A DNA stretch of 64,000 bases, taken from Podarcis raffonei. Its lineage: Eukaryota > Chordata > Lepidosauria > Squamata > Lacertidae. A model generated the notes under the pieces. It was not told the DNA's origin. It saw nothing but the letters and a program-made list of their open reading frames with translations, and did not search any database. How positions within the stretch are numbered: position 1 is the first letter of the stretch; every line of letters begins with the position of its first letter. The position numbers and the translations under genes were made by a program. Shown piece after piece: positions 46,220-58,536 of the stretch. The stretch covers positions 43,446,501 to 43,510,500 of the forward strand of contig NC_070615.1 in assembly GCF_027172205.1 (NCBI RefSeq). The letters run 5' to 3'.

Positions 46220-48035
46220 CTGTGGATACTGCAATGGGAAAGCAGAGTATATAGTTCTAAATAAATAAATAAATGGCACCATTTGATTTTTGACAGGGGT
46301 TGAATTTTAATAGACAATAGCCCAGGTGCTACCCAGTGTGTCTGTATTGGCTTATAATTAAAGGCTTACTTCAGTATCAGGAAGGGAAAAACCGCAGCCA
46401 AAAAAGGGAAAGAAAAACAAAGAATACTCCATACTGAAGTGCCACATCCTGACAAGAAATAAACAGAAAAGGAAGGTGGAAAGAGACAAGGAGAGATTAA
46501 TTTCTGAGACAATGGGAAGTGTGATAAGCGCCACACTTTCATCATCATTTAAGCAGAATGCCACAGAAGAATGAGTGCAGGGAGCAAAAAGATGAATGAA
46601 TTGTTCTTTAAGAAGGTGGCACCTCTCTCCATTTCTCGGAACTCCTGTCCTATTTACACTCTTTGTTAATTATTCTCAGCTTACAGCACCATAACAATTC
46701 CCTAGCAACAGATCAGGCTGTTTAAAAAAGAAGAATCACATGGACTAGATATCCTTTTGCACTTCTCCTCATCTTTTTTCACAGCATTATTAACACTGTC
46801 AGAACATATGCCCCTCATAATGACTTTGTTATCATTAGTTAAGCTACAAATAACTTACAGTTTCATAATTAAACAGCTGGTGGAATTTAGCAAAATTACT
46901 TTCACCAGTGTCTGAATGCTGTTTCGATGCACGAAATATTAAATCTTAATTTTGGAAAGGATGGCACAATAGCTTGTGGCAAGAGATCCTCCTCTGCTAT
47001 TCAGCACAGATCTACGAATACGGTTTCAGTTTGAAACCAGACTTCTCTGTACTTTGGGTCAAGCGGGAACTAGGTGTCTGCACAACTATGAATACACCTG
47101 AAAGTGCAAAAAATTAAAATACAAAGGCAGGTTCCCTACTGTGGAATCTGCTATCACAAGCATTTCCTCTTAATCCTATGACAAAATCAGGACATTCTTA
47201 TTACAGTATTGGGAAATGCTGGCAAGCTACTTGAGGCCCATCACAGGTCTGTTAAGAATGTTTTAAAAGCATATACCTTGCGAGGTGTACATTAAATGCT
47301 TAACAGACCAACATCCTTGTCAACACCCAATTCTGCATGAATGTCATTTCCATAAATCACACAATGAAAGGCAGAGAGCATAGTTCCAGTAGCAAAAACC
47401 TCTGCCCGGTAGGGTCCTTTGGATCTGAGACTGGACCAAAAGTGGTTACTCCACTCCAGGGATTTTACAGCCAGCTGCTGGAAACCTTTGATTACAGCAG
47501 TCAAAAGATGCAGCTCTTTTGACCCAGCAACAACAGAAGGCCAGATTCCAACAATGCTGCACGTCCAATTTTCCACCTGTTCTTGGAGAGGGCTCTGAGA
47601 CTTGAGCTTGCAGAGTCTTGGATGGACTAGACTTTTATATCAGATCAGTGGTTCTCAAAACTTTTTTTCCTAGGCCACTCTTTTAGAATAAAGATTTGCT
47701 TGCTCCACACGGAATGTTTTATTAGAGATACATTGGAAAACACAACTAGGATTCTCCTCAGTTGCACCTGCTCTCATTTTGAAAACATATCTATCCATAC
47801 TCTGCAAATAAAAAAAAATTTTTTGGATACCATATACTGTACTACACCGAAATGCTTAAATGTCTGATTGTCCTTGAATTTTCCCACACTTGCCATCCTC
47901 TCCTGCCACATCCACTGAGAACTATTGCCTTAGATCTTGAGGTTCTTACATGTAGACTCATATGTCTTTGGCACATCCCAAAAATCTATCAAGCCTATAA
48001 GGGCAGGATTCTCTATCTGAAATCATGATTTGGTA
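46220..48035 (-). other. USP22: USP22 intron, unassigned part
   Basis: Low-complexity AATA repeats near 46260; no exon or element otherwise recognised. Confidence 0.4.
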
Positions 48036-48041
48036 ACTTAC

Positions 48042-48168
48042 TTTGAGATGAAAACAGGCCACAATGGGTAATTTCTTCATAGTGAGTTGTTTGGTAGATT
48101 CCTGGTAGCTATGGCAACCACTACATTTGATTTTGGCACTGCTTCCTAGATGTTCTGGCCTCGTAAAC
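48042..48168 (-). CDS. USP22: USP22 exon: second zinc CxxC
   Basis: The acceptor is TATTTGTTTAG and the donor GTAAGTTA. Completing AG|G (R), it reads [20 protein letters not shown] and [27 protein letters not shown] is the second half of the zinc-binding pair in the USP fingers. The exon ends at phase 0. Confidence 0.97.
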
Positions 48169-49431
48169 CTAAACAAATATTTTAAGAAAAGAGTGAACGA
48201 CCAGCACCAGTAAATCATTTCTATTGCACCTCGAGTTTCCACTTACATCTGAAGCACAATCGCAGGCACGTTTATTCAGAAGTAGGTCCTACCAGATTAA
48301 CTGGCTTACTCACAAGTAAGAATGCATAGGACTGTCAATATGGATGCTTACAGCAAATGGGCCACCGTGATCAAAGAAAGGCTAGCACTTGGTCATCCAT
48401 AAAAAGAATAGGTAGCACTTTCAGCTCTTGGTTTCTCAGCAATTTTCCAAAAAGCCCTCAAATCCTGTTCCCCAGTACGTAACTGGCTCTTGGCATATGA
48501 CCTGCTACTAAGACTAGTGTTTTAGAAAGAATTGGGGGAAATTATTGATATCAAAGACCTTTGTACAACCTTATGAAAAGGTTTATTTATGGAGACATTT
48601 ACCCACACTGCTAACACTCATGAAACCACAATTTTAAAACCACATGGATTCAGTTTTGGTTCAGCCTCCAATTTGGATGTTTATCACCATGTGGCTACCA
48701 TGAGGAAGGGGAGACCAGCCGTTGGTCATCCGCAAAAACTGGCTTTGATGCTTCTTACATGGCTTGGTCTATTTTTTCTCCTTGCCCATTACTGCAATAA
48801 CTGTGATGCAAAGCTAATGATGGAATAGCTTGTGTTCTGTTACATGGCAAAACTACGGGATTCTATCCCAACTCCCAGCCCTGCAAAAGAGACAAGTGTT
48901 TGAGAAGGGGTGCTCTGGAAGAAGAGATAATGCATATAAGCATGGGAAATTGTTTCAAAATTTCATCTCGAGCTTCTTTTTCATGGTCTAATCTACAAAC
49001 CCAAGACAACATGCTTGCAATTTTTTCCACTTACTCACAGTGCAATAAACAGAGAACTAAACCAATCTGTTTACAAATACAGTTGCTCAAGGAGTCTGTA
49101 GTTACTAAAACACAATCTTGACAATTCCTACATGGGTGTTGATTACATCTGGGTTTTTTTCCTTTAGACTTTCCACTCAATGACCTTCTTCTTAAAACAA
49201 CCTTTGCCTTCTCACATCTATAAAGTCTCCACTACTTAATTTCCTTCATCTGGTTTCTGTGATGTTTAAAACACCCTGTGACAAACATGATAAAATTACA
49301 TTCACAAAGCCTTCTTCCTTATCCAGAAAGAAGCCATCTGTATCTCATATGTACGCAAACTCTTTCCTAAAGAGATGCAACAATTACCTTTCTTTTAATC
49401 TAAGTATATTTTAAAATATGCTTAGTATTAC

Positions 49432-51376
49432 CAAACTTTATCCGGGTTAGCGCCATCGGCTAATGGCGGATTCCCTCCGAGCTCCGGAGGGAATCGGCTC
49501 CGCAGGAGTTGGGTCCTGCCGCGGCGGCGACGCGGGGACCCTCAGAAATCACAGGCGGTGAAGCCTGTGAACTTGGTGACTCGGTGGGCACCATTTGCGC
49601 CCCCCGACCCGCGAAGGAGCCTTTTTAAAGGCTTCGGAATGGGGGACGGGGTGAGCGGCGCGGTGCTGAGAGTCGACTGCTTCTCCTGCGGAGTGAAGCC
49701 GCATGCCATGGTCGGAGAGCGCTGACTTCTTCTTGTGAACAATTGGACTTTAAAAGCAACAACCCGTGAGTAGCACGGAAATTGGATTTACAAAGAAAAA
49801 AATTTTTTTGAATTAGGCACGATCGGGGAAGGCGCAAACAGGAAGTCCGTCTCCCCGTCTTGTAAATAATCTTAAGTAAGGATCAGCTAACTAAGGTCGA
49901 GAGAATTTTTTTCTTGTTTGTTGGATAAAAGACATTAATTTCACGATTTGGCAGTATAAGTAATTTTACTGGAGGATAAGAGCTAATTTTGGGAGCTGAA
50001 GTGCCACCCCCCCGGACCCGGGAGTGATCCGCGAGAGAGCCTGTTGAAGAGGTATTGAAGAGTTTGACAGCTGTCAAATTAGCTGTCAAAGCTGAAAAAG
50101 AGAACTTTGTTTCTGTTGTCTCTGTTGGTTATATCTGTTACAATTTGGTTATAATTTGTTGAAAATAAGGAAGAACTGATACAAACTAACTTGACTTTTG
50201 GATTTGAACTGGAATGAATATTAAGTAACCAAAATCCCTCTAGAGGGGGTTTTGGGACATTACAAGAATGGCCGAAGGAGGGAAAATACAAGCTAAATTG
50301 GACAGAGTTTTTGTTCTCTTGGGAAAGTTACATGGCCAAATTGATGTTTTGGCTACAAATGTTGCAACTCTGGACTTAACAGTAAATAAATTCATTGAAT
50401 TTGATAAGGACTTGACTCAGGAAGTTTATGCAGCTGGACAAGAAGAGAAACTTGAGAACTTTGAGAGTGTGGAGAAAGAGATATATGTTGTTCCTGAGGA
50501 AAAGGAAGGAGGAGCTGTAATGCTGCAGATGACAAAGGAGAGCCAGAGGCCTGACATGATGGCTACAAAGGAAAATAAGAACTTGATGTTGAAAATCTGG
50601 TTTGAATTGGAGATTGAAGAATGGAGAGATCTCCTTATGTGGAGATCTGAAGATCCAAGGATTACAAATCTGATTAAGGTGGAAGTTGGAGCTTTGGGGA
50701 CATTTGGACTTGAAAGGAGTAAGAAACAAGATTCAGGCTTCACTTTTAAGTATGGAGGTCTGGCTGGAAGAAATATGGATCCCATTTGGCTAGAGCTTCT
50801 CCGAGATCTGGTGTTTAATATTAAGGACTATCAAAAAAACCGGCAGAGAGGAATTGAGAGAGAATTAAGAGCCTCGGACGTGAGATCTCCAGGCTGATAG
50901 TAGATCAAGACTGATGGACATCTGTTGGGGATTGAAACCGGGAAAGGGGGGGGATGGAGTTTGGGGATCCAAAGGGTGCATAATTACAATCTGTTTTTGC
51001 TTTTATTTTGTTTTGCTATTTGTATGAAAATTGGGGAAGTCGTGGAAGGGAATTTGGGTCGACTTTAGAAAAAAGTTTTAAGAATGAGAATTGATGTATA
51101 AATATTGATGTTTATAAGGTAAAATTGGCTTTTTTAAAATGAACTAAACAGAAAAAGGTTAAAAATTGGGGATAAGAACTTGTTGAACTAACAATTTGAA
51201 TTGGAATATAAGAAGGGGTGGTGTGGGGAAGTCAGGGAAATATGTTATAGAAAAATAAGGATTGTAAACTTTATGTGTTTTTAACTTTTTTTGTTTTTTG
51301 TTTTTTGATTTTTTTAATGTATTAAAGTGGAAAATTTCAATAAATATCTTTTAAAACAACAACAACAAACTTTATC
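49432..51376 (+). mobile_element. Compact RT-less LINE-mobilised retroelement, copy 2
   Basis: The element (49443-51365, 1923 bp) is flanked by CAAACTTTATC (49432-49442 and 51366-51376). It starts CGGGTTAGCGCCATC, close to the 5' end of copy 1. A GC-rich leader has a hairpin (GATTCCCTCCGAGCTCCGGA... at 49469-49495). It carries one 209-codon ORF and an A/T-rich 3' part, and ends in CAATAAATATCTTTTAAAAC plus an (AAC)n tail. It lies antisense within a USP22 intron. The two copies are nearly the same length, so both are complete insertions of one family. Confidence 0.82.
50268..50897 (+). CDS. 209-aa ORF of RT-less retroelement, copy 2
   Basis: The ORF begins MAEGGKIQAKLDRVFVLLGK and ends KNRQRGIERELRASDVRSPG. 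Compared with copy 1 it has about 22 amino-acid differences, no insertions or deletions and no stops. A leucine-rich, probably coiled-coil N-terminus (residues 10-60) precedes an acidic stretch (65-85), a WRDLL-containing middle and a basic C-terminus. This resembles a short ORF1-type protein but lacks any motif I can name. Strand and context show that it belongs to the element, not to USP22. Confidence 0.6.
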   Translation: MAEGGKIQAKLDRVFVLLGKLHGQIDVLATNVATLDLTVNKFIEFDKDLTQEVYAAGQEEKLENFESVEKEIYVVPEEKEGGAVMLQMTKESQRPDMMATKENKNLMLKIWFELEIEEWRDLLMWRSEDPRITNLIKVEVGALGTFGLERSKKQDSGFTFKYGGLAGRNMDPIWLELLRDLVFNIKDYQKNRQRGIERELRASDVRSPG

Positions 51377-51390
51377 TACCTTGTCTGGAA

Positions 51391-51455
51391 TTTAGAATCA
51401 TAGAATCATAGAGTTGGAAGAGACCACAAGGGCCATCGAGTCCAACCCCCTGCTG
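51391..51455 (-). mobile_element. CR1 3' tail, very short
   Basis: TTAGAATCATAGAATCATAG and AGTTGGAAGAGACCACAAGG, then CCAACCCCCTGC: the complement of the last 65 bases of CR1. It is a severely 5'-truncated insertion. Confidence 0.85.
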
Positions 51456-51539
51456 AAATTTTAATTCCCGACCTCATAACCAGGCTACTTTGGTTGTTAC
51501 TTTTCCTGACTCATTCTTTAAAGAAGCACATATAATATA

Positions 51540-51800
51540 TAATAATAATAATAATAATAATAATTTATACCCCGCCCATCTGGCTGGATTCCCCCAGCCA
51601 CTCTGGGCAGCTTCCAAGAGAATATTAAACTACAATAGTCTATTAAACATTAAAAGCTTCCCTAAACAGGGCTGCCTTCAGATGTCTTCTAAAAGTCTAG
51701 TAGTTGTTTTTCTCTTTGACATCTGGTGGAAGGGCGTTCCACAGGGTGGGTGCCACTACCGAGAAGGCCCTCTGCCTGGTTCCCTGAAACTTGGTTTCTC
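51540..51800 (-). mobile_element. L2-like LINE 3' end
   Basis: (AAT)n followed by TTTATACCCCGCCCATCTGG, CAGCCACTCTGGGCAGC, CAGGGCTGCCTTCAGATGTC and GGAAGGGCGTTCCACAGGGT. Read on the - strand this is the L2-like C-terminus and tail. Confidence 0.7.
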
Positions 51801-51879
51801 ACACAAGCCTTTATAATGTCCAAACTGTAAGACACCACTCAGATGCAGTCCCGTCTCTCAATGAAACAGTGGGGGGGGG

Positions 51880-52005
51880 GATTATTCGTTTGTTTTTGTT
51901 TTTATTATATATTTTGTGTTTTTTATCTTGTATTTTTATGTTGTGAACCACCCTGAGATCTATGGGTGAAAGGCAGTATACAAATTTAATAAAAAGCCTG
52001 CATCT
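51880..52005 (+). mobile_element. LINE 3' tail (L2/CR1-like)
   Basis: ATGTTGTGAACCACCCTGAG, then GGTGAAAGGCAGTATACAAA and TTTAATAAAAAG. The same tail in another form is at 62735-62860. Confidence 0.55.
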
Positions 52006-52009
52006 GCAA

Positions 52010-52910
52010 TGTATCATTTCAGACTAGAGAGGGGGCCTCTCACACTGAATGTTCCTCCTTCCCTTTATATGTCAAGATGACCAGGCTAGAGCCCCTTTCT
52101 ATATGGGTGGATTTATTTATTTTTAACTCTTCTGATTTTGCAACTGCGACAAGGTGCACTTAAAGCCTGAAACACCTTCTCTAAACTGATCACTTGTACG
52201 TCTGTTCTGAAGTAACTGTCCCAAATAATGAAATGTGTTCACCCAATCCACCGTGGAACTTGAGAATGAGGTTAACCCATGAACCTGCAGCAAACGACTT
52301 GATGGATATAATAAAATTACCATTTTTAGGCAACGTGCTAGTGCAGTTTTGAGGTAACACATGATTTAGTGCTATGTGAAGGAGTATCGAAAAGCCTGAG
52401 CAAAGCATTGGGCTTGCAAGCTCCTCCCTCATTTCTCCTCTTCCTGCACAGCTGAGAGGACAACTTCTGATGAGTTTTCAAAGATGTTGGCTTAGTGTTT
52501 CATGTGATTCAAGCCTCCTGGTTAATAACAAACAAGTCAGTATGATAACTTATGGTATGACGGTAGCATCTAACCTCTGTCTGTTTTAACCCATGATTCC
52601 TGGTTCATGGGTAACAATGAGATCTTTGAAATGGAAAGTGATCTCAGTAGCTGTCCTTCTGGCTGCACAGGAGGAGGTGGCAGGAAGGTTTCCATGTGCA
52701 AGCCTGGCACTTCCCTCGGACTTACTAAGGCATGTCTACATAGAGCTAAGCAGTGGTTTCATGTTATGCATGAACCAGTCTTATGGAACTTGCTTTGTCC
52801 AAAAGTTACCAGGTGTACTCAGCTGAACATTAAGAAACACATTACTTTGAAGGTAAGCAGGTATAGAATGCCAAGGTTTTTAGTTTTACCCAGCTAGAAC
52901 TTGGTATTCC
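52010..52910 (-). other. USP22: USP22 intron, unassigned part
   Basis: No exon or repeat family recognised. Confidence 0.35.
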
Positions 52911-52916
52911 TTGCAT

Positions 52917-53474
52917 TCTCTAGCCCAGAGGTTTTCAACCTTTTTGAGTCCATGGTTCCCTTGACTAACTGCCTTCTTTATGCGGCACCCCTGTGGGGCT
53001 CAGGAGCCCAGTTATGTCAGCCTTTGCATGCAGAGTTGGCAGCCTCTCACCCTTTTTCAAACACCCTCCCTTGTGGAGCGTTCCCTCAGCCTCCTCTCTA
53101 CCTGGGAACCCTCCGGGCAACCGCTGCTGCCACCCCTGGTCTCTGAGCTGCCCCCCTCCCAATAGAAAGGTGCCTCCTCATGCTGCCCCACAGGGGCCTG
53201 GGCAGAGGATGCCCCCAGCGTTAGTGGCCCAACAGAGACTGGCCAAAGGTGAATGTGAGGCCAGGACCTCAACTTGGGAGGTAGCAGTGGCAGCAGCAGG
53301 GCTGCTACAACAAACAGCTGTGCAAGCCTTTGAGAGGCAGAGATCTGAGTGGGCATTAGAGGAGAGAGGGAAGGAAAGAGGGACAGAGGCCAGTGTTGCC
53401 CACAGCACCCCTGACCATCATTCAAGGCACCCCAGGGTGCCACGGCACACTGGATGAAAACCACTGCTCTAGCC
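52917..53474. mobile_element. hAT element with perfect 8-bp TSD
   Basis: The element (52925-53466, 542 bp) has ends CAGAGGTTTTCAACC and GGATGAAAACCACTG and identical flanks CTCTAGCC (52917-52924 and 53467-53474). The interior is GC-rich and encodes no transposase. It is a non-autonomous hAT. Confidence 0.88.
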
Positions 53475-53519
53475 AATGCTGAAGTGGCTTCATGTGAAGC
53501 CTAATGATGATGTGGCCAG

Positions 53520-54082
53520 CATCACAATGCTGTTATAAAAGTATTTGGTGCGGGTGCATTTGGAATACTGTGTACAGCATTGGTCACCCATTCTCAAAAG
53601 GATACTGGAAAAGGGGGGGGGAGTAACTAACATGACTAGGAGTTTGAGAACCTCCTTCTAAGCAACGACTAAAGCATTTGGGGAGGGGGGTTAAGTTTGG
53701 GAAAAATTATTAAGATGGGGCATAATAGAATGTGTGCAATTATTTATTTAAAAAATTAAGGAAGTGCTCCTCTATATAACAAAGTTCTGATGTCCACTGC
53801 CATAGGACGTGGTAATGATAGTGGCATAGATACCTGTTTAAAAGGGCAGATGATCTCTTAAAAGGTATAGATATGGTTTTAAGTCATGACAACTAAATAG
53901 AATCTCACATGTTCAGATGCAGTGTACCTCTGAATAGCAGATGCCAGGGGAATACAATGGGGAAAGCTGTTGCCTTCAAGCCTGCTTTCCAGAGGCATCC
54001 CAACAGCCATTGTTGGGCATTGGATACTGGACTAGATGGAGCCTAAATCTTATCCAGAAGGCCTGTTCTTATGTTCTTAGCT
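53520..54082 (+). mobile_element. Diverged CR1-like 3' segment
   Basis: TTTGGAATACTGTGTACAGC corresponds to the 'LEYCVQ' part of CR1 ORF2. The end GGATACTGGACTAGATGGAG...CTGTTCTTATGTTCTTA is a CR1-type octamer tail. It is strongly mutated and thus old. Confidence 0.65.
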
Positions 54083-54089
54083 ATTATGA

Positions 54090-55440
54090 AGGAGGAGAAC
54101 TGAGGACCAAGTATTTCATAGAACTGACTAATCTGATGACTTGTTTTGGAATGTGCACTTGAGAATCCTGACGAGTGAGCAGGGACCTGGAGAAGGGGAA
54201 AGTATGGATATTTGTTTGCTAACACAAGTAGTGAATAAAGCAGAAAATCACCATCATACAGCAGTGGAGCATCTCTTTGGAGTGACTTTCCTGTAGCTAC
54301 AGCAGAGAACTGCTTAGTGATGTCTTGATGCGGAAAGCCTAAACAGAAGGACTTCTGCAGCATTCAACCCGAGCTATGAATAATAATATGATGTCAGGAC
54401 TAAGCCAAGGAGATATATGGAAACACCTCCTCACTCTCATTATTGAAATGGAAAGCTGCGGAACACAGTGGGAAGAATTTCCTGGATTGTAACCATGCTG
54501 AACTTGCTAAGACATGTAAGGCTCCTCTGACCCACCACCTTATTTGGAGATCAAGAAACTCCATGCAGTATTGCCTACAAATTCATGTATGTTGCTGGAC
54601 AAATTCTTTGGCAAGGACCTTTTGAATCTCCTTGAGCAGTAGGTGGCTTCTCAAAAAGGGATGGAGAATAGCTGATTAACAAATTCTATAGTCTAGGCCT
54701 GGATTAATTTCTCAGCTCCATTGTTCAATGGTACAATCATCAGGATGGCTGGAATAGTGTGGCTACTCTGAAACCAGAACAAAACTTGCTTCTTGCTGGA
54801 CTCTCCTCATATGCTGGTCTTCGTTACATTTACATGTACAGAGAAGCAGCTTATGTCAGGCAAGGTGAAGCAATGTTTTCTTTTTCCGTAACAAAGCAAT
54901 CAATGGGCAGCATCCAAAAAGGTAGGTGAAGTTATGGGTCCTGCTGGTTTTATCCTCTTCATACATTTCATAGTTCTTTATGAATGACTTGGCAATCCTA
55001 AAGGAAGGAATAAACTAGGATGGTTCTTCCTCTTTTAATTGTTCTGGAAGCTGTCAGCTGCAACGCTGGACTGCATTGTTGAGCTAAAATCTAAAGACTA
55101 TCTTGGTAGACAGATTTTGCTGCTCCCTTCTTCAATACATTTCAAGCTTTTCCCAATAACTGTAGTTGATCATTACTACTAGACTTTAAGGCTATCGGAA
55201 TGACAGAAACATTGCTTGCAAGCAATATGGACTTATTTATTTTGATAGGCTTCTGGTTGTTCCAAAGAGGGCTATGGAATATGAGTCCTATCTTTTCTCT
55301 CCCGCAGTCATCTACACTTTGAGCTTCTATTATCACATGACTGCAGAATTGGGACTATTGAAAGGCTTGTTTGCCTTAGTGATATTGACTGACTACCTTC
55401 TCTAATTTTGTTCACAGAATATTGATTTCTTTTACAGGTT
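54090..55440 (-). other. USP22: USP22 intron, unassigned part
   Basis: No exon or recognised element. Confidence 0.35.
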
Positions 55441-55446
55441 GATATA

Positions 55447-55667
55447 TACAGTGGTACCTTGGGTTACATACGCTTCAGGTTACAGACTCCGCTAACCCAG
55501 AAATAGTACTTCAGGTTAAGAACTTTGCTTCAGGATGAGAACAGAAATCGTGCCGCCGCAGCGCGGCAGGCCCCATTAGCTAAAGTGGTGCTTCAGGTTA
55601 AGAGCAGTTTCAGGTTAAGAACGGACCTGCGGAACGAATTAAGTACGTAACCAGAGGTACCACTGTA
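55447..55667. mobile_element. Tigger-like (Tc1/mariner) MITE
   Basis: TA-flanked CAGTGGTACCTTGGGTTAC and AGAGGTACCACTG ends. It is nearly colinear with the copy at 18126, including the TTCAGGTTAAGAAC repeats and GAACGGACCT(C/G)CGGAACGAA. Confidence 0.82.
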
Positions 55668-55669
55668 TG

Positions 55670-57345
55670 TTGTTATAACATTATTAGCCACATGTTGCCT
55701 GTTATTGCTTAAGTTCATCCAGAATAGTGGCAGGAATCCTCTCGCCAATGGGCCTCATAGAGCTCACCAAGCCTTCCCCAGTGGCCCAACTTTCTGGTGG
55801 TGTCTGTGTCATAATGAATGCAGAATCAAGCAGGCACAACCCATGATTCATTCCTCTGTAGTGCTGGGTAGAGAGGTATAAATTTTCTGCTTGGTCCAGA
55901 GCTGCTATGGAATGAAAAATTCCTCCTCCTTGCTCATCACATGAGAGAGGGAGGTAAATAAGGTGAAGGTTAAAAAAGGTAATTAACACCCTACTTCACA
56001 GCTGATCTGCACGTATCAGCTGGGGGGTGGGGGGTTGGTATGTCCATGTGCAAGCACCCACTTTGGCCACTCTCAGCACTGACAGGTGCCCCCCACCCAA
56101 GGGTGGGCCATGGTTGAAAGATGCCCATGGACTGAAAAATGTTCCCTACCCCAGCTTTGAGGGCAAGATGGCAGAAATATACACCCTATATCTGGCTGAC
56201 TTTGCCCCCCCCCCCTTTTAGGGTTGATTCCTACCTAGGAATTGGAAAACCCACTTCCATTAAATCTTTGTAATTAGAGGTGGGAAGGGAACCCTGCATT
56301 TGCTATTACATCACCCACCACACACACCCTGCTTTCCCTAGCTGACAGAATTAAAAATCCTGTTCCATTTATAGAAATGTGCTTTTTTGGTGGGGAGGAG
56401 GAGATTCTGTGTATTTCCTCACATACGATCTCTGTGAGGATCAAGTTCCTTCAGCCTGGCCATTTATCAAATGTAAGGCAATTTAACATAAATAATTTTC
56501 TTTTGCCATAAAAATCTTAAAACTCAGTTTTCCCCACTGCGTGCAGTATCACAATGAACTCTGTCATTTGGACCTCTGCTCTTTAGTGGTGAATTAGCTG
56601 CCTGGAAACTTCTCTCGTATCTAGCTGTTCCACACTACAAGAACTGAAGAAGAGGTACAGAAGAGAAAAGGAAGGAGACAGTACTAGATTCTTTGCCCAA
56701 AGGCTACTGGGAAAACTGGCTGTTTTGCCCACCTATTCCTCCTCCCCAGTATCATAAACCCCTCCCTGTCCCTTGAGAGACTCTGTTTCTGTCCCGACAA
56801 CAAGAATGTAAAGGAGTGGTTGGAAGTCTTGTGGGGAGCAGGAGCAATATTCCTATGTCAAGGTGTGCCCCTGATTCTCAGATATAGTGAAGTCCATAGT
56901 TCAACAGAATCTACATTAAAAATGTCTGGAAGAGGAGAGATCAAGCTCTAAGTCTCCTTTAGCCATCTGCATCTCTGCCGATTATTCCAAGAGGAGCATA
57001 TTTTGTGCCAAATGAAGCCATATTTTCCGCAGTTTATACTTACAACAATGTGTGATCAGCAGTGCTGAAGCCTATCCACGGGGAAACTAACTAGTGGTCA
57101 TCAGGTGGGACCACTTGAGTCTTGGTTACCTACCAGTTTGTCAGTTTATGCTACATGCTTAGATTTGTCCTGGTTTCTTTTTCTGCAAGTGAACCGAACT
57201 GCTCTGCAAGATGATTCAGCAGTTAATAACTGCAGCTGAGGTGCTGTTTTGCTCCTTGGCCATTTGCCCGAAAACTGCTGGTCTGCAGACAGCAGGAGGG
57301 GGAGTTAAGATTGCTCCTTGCTAAAGGCCGTCTGCCACAGTTTGT
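55670..57345 (-). other. USP22: USP22 intron, unassigned part
   Basis: No exon or recognised element; a C-run lies near 56208. Confidence 0.35.
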
Positions 57346-57347
57346 AC

Positions 57348-57506
57348 CTTCGCAAGCAGTCTGTGAGGGTCGTGGTTCCTGACACGTGGCTCTCCCCATT
57401 CACCACACTGCCATCGCTGCCTGGGCTCAGAGGCCAAAACGGGGTAGAAGAACCTGGCAAGTCCAAACTGATGTCCCAGAATGGGTCTATCGTCGTGGAA
57501 ACACCA
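57348..57506 (-). CDS. USP22: USP22 exon: [18 protein letters not shown] segment
   Basis: The acceptor is CTTCCTCCCTAG and the donor GTACAAAC. Completing CA|T (H), it reads [40 protein letters not shown] and [12 protein letters not shown], then AG of a split Arg codon. [10 protein letters not shown] is the conserved USP palm block. Enters phase 2, leaves phase 2; 159 bases. Confidence 0.97.
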
Positions 57507-58239
57507 CTAGGGAGGAAGAGGAGAGACTGCAATCAAATGGATAAACTAAGCAACAGTTTGGGCAAAAATGATACATAGGAATGGTTGGCACATCCATTTT
57601 TTAAGCAGTAAAGGACTTTGAATGATTCACATGACAAAAGTGAATGTGAATGAGCACACATATGATAAAAAATATTAACAATCCTGTAAGTCAATGGATT
57701 CTGAAAAATTGTTCCTTCTTAAAAGTATGTATCATTTGATACTGACATACAAGAATGTGTTCAACAAGACAATTAAACTGTAAAAATTAGGCGACTCTAA
57801 TCTCAAAATTGAATGTGTGGAACAGCCCTTACTTCAAGGCTTTGTTTACTTGGGAGGGGGGTGGGGGTAGGGAGAGATAGTACTTCACCTCTGGAGGGTG
57901 CTCAGACTACAGAAAGCACCTCCATCAAAACAGCTTCTTTTATTGTCAACTTTCTTTAAATGGACCTTTAAGAACATATTAAAGGGCATAGAATTTTGTG
58001 GAATTTACAGCAATAGCCACTCCATGAGATATACTGGCAGTGGGAATACGATCACTTAGAACAAGTAGTCCACGGGGTTTAGTGGTACAGAATTCTGGCA
58101 GTTCCAGTCTGGACCCCAGGGCGGTAGGGGGCGGGCGAGAAGAGATCTTCTTTCTTTAAACTAGAGGAGTGTGAAGCACACATTCTTTCATAAAAGAGAG
58201 TTGGCTATGTCATCTTGTGTTTTCCATGTTCATCATTTC
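57507..58239 (-). other. USP22: USP22 intron, unassigned part
   Basis: No exon or recognised element. Confidence 0.4.
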
Positions 58240-58490
58240 AACATCAAGTGACAGAAAGGTAGCCGTGTTGGTCTGCCATAGTCAAAACAAAATTTTTTTT
58301 CCCTTCCAGTAGCACCTTAAAGACCAACTAAGTTAGTTCTTGGTATGAGCTTTCGTGTGCATGCATTTCGTGTGCATGCACACTTCTGAAGAAGTGTGCA
58401 TGCACACGAAAGCTCATACCAAGAACTAACTTAGTTGGTCTTTAAGGTGCTACTGGAAGGAAAAAAAATTTTTGTTTTAACATCAAGTGA
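58240..58490. mobile_element. Hairpin retro-insert with 12-bp TSD
   Basis: The insert (58252-58478) is flanked by AACATCAAGTGA (58240-58251 and 58479-58490). It contains two near-perfect inverted arms of about 75 bases: CTTCCAGTAGCACCTTAAAG...GAGCTTTCGTGTGCATGCA and its complement. One part reads GTAGCCGTGTTGGTCTGCC, a motif of a widespread reptile repeat. The right end is A/T-rich. TSD plus inverted 5' half fits a twin-primed LINE-type insertion or a Penelope-like element. Confidence 0.65.
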
Positions 58491-58536
58491 GTTATTCTGT
58501 ATCTTAAAATGAGATTAATTAACTCATTATACTTAC

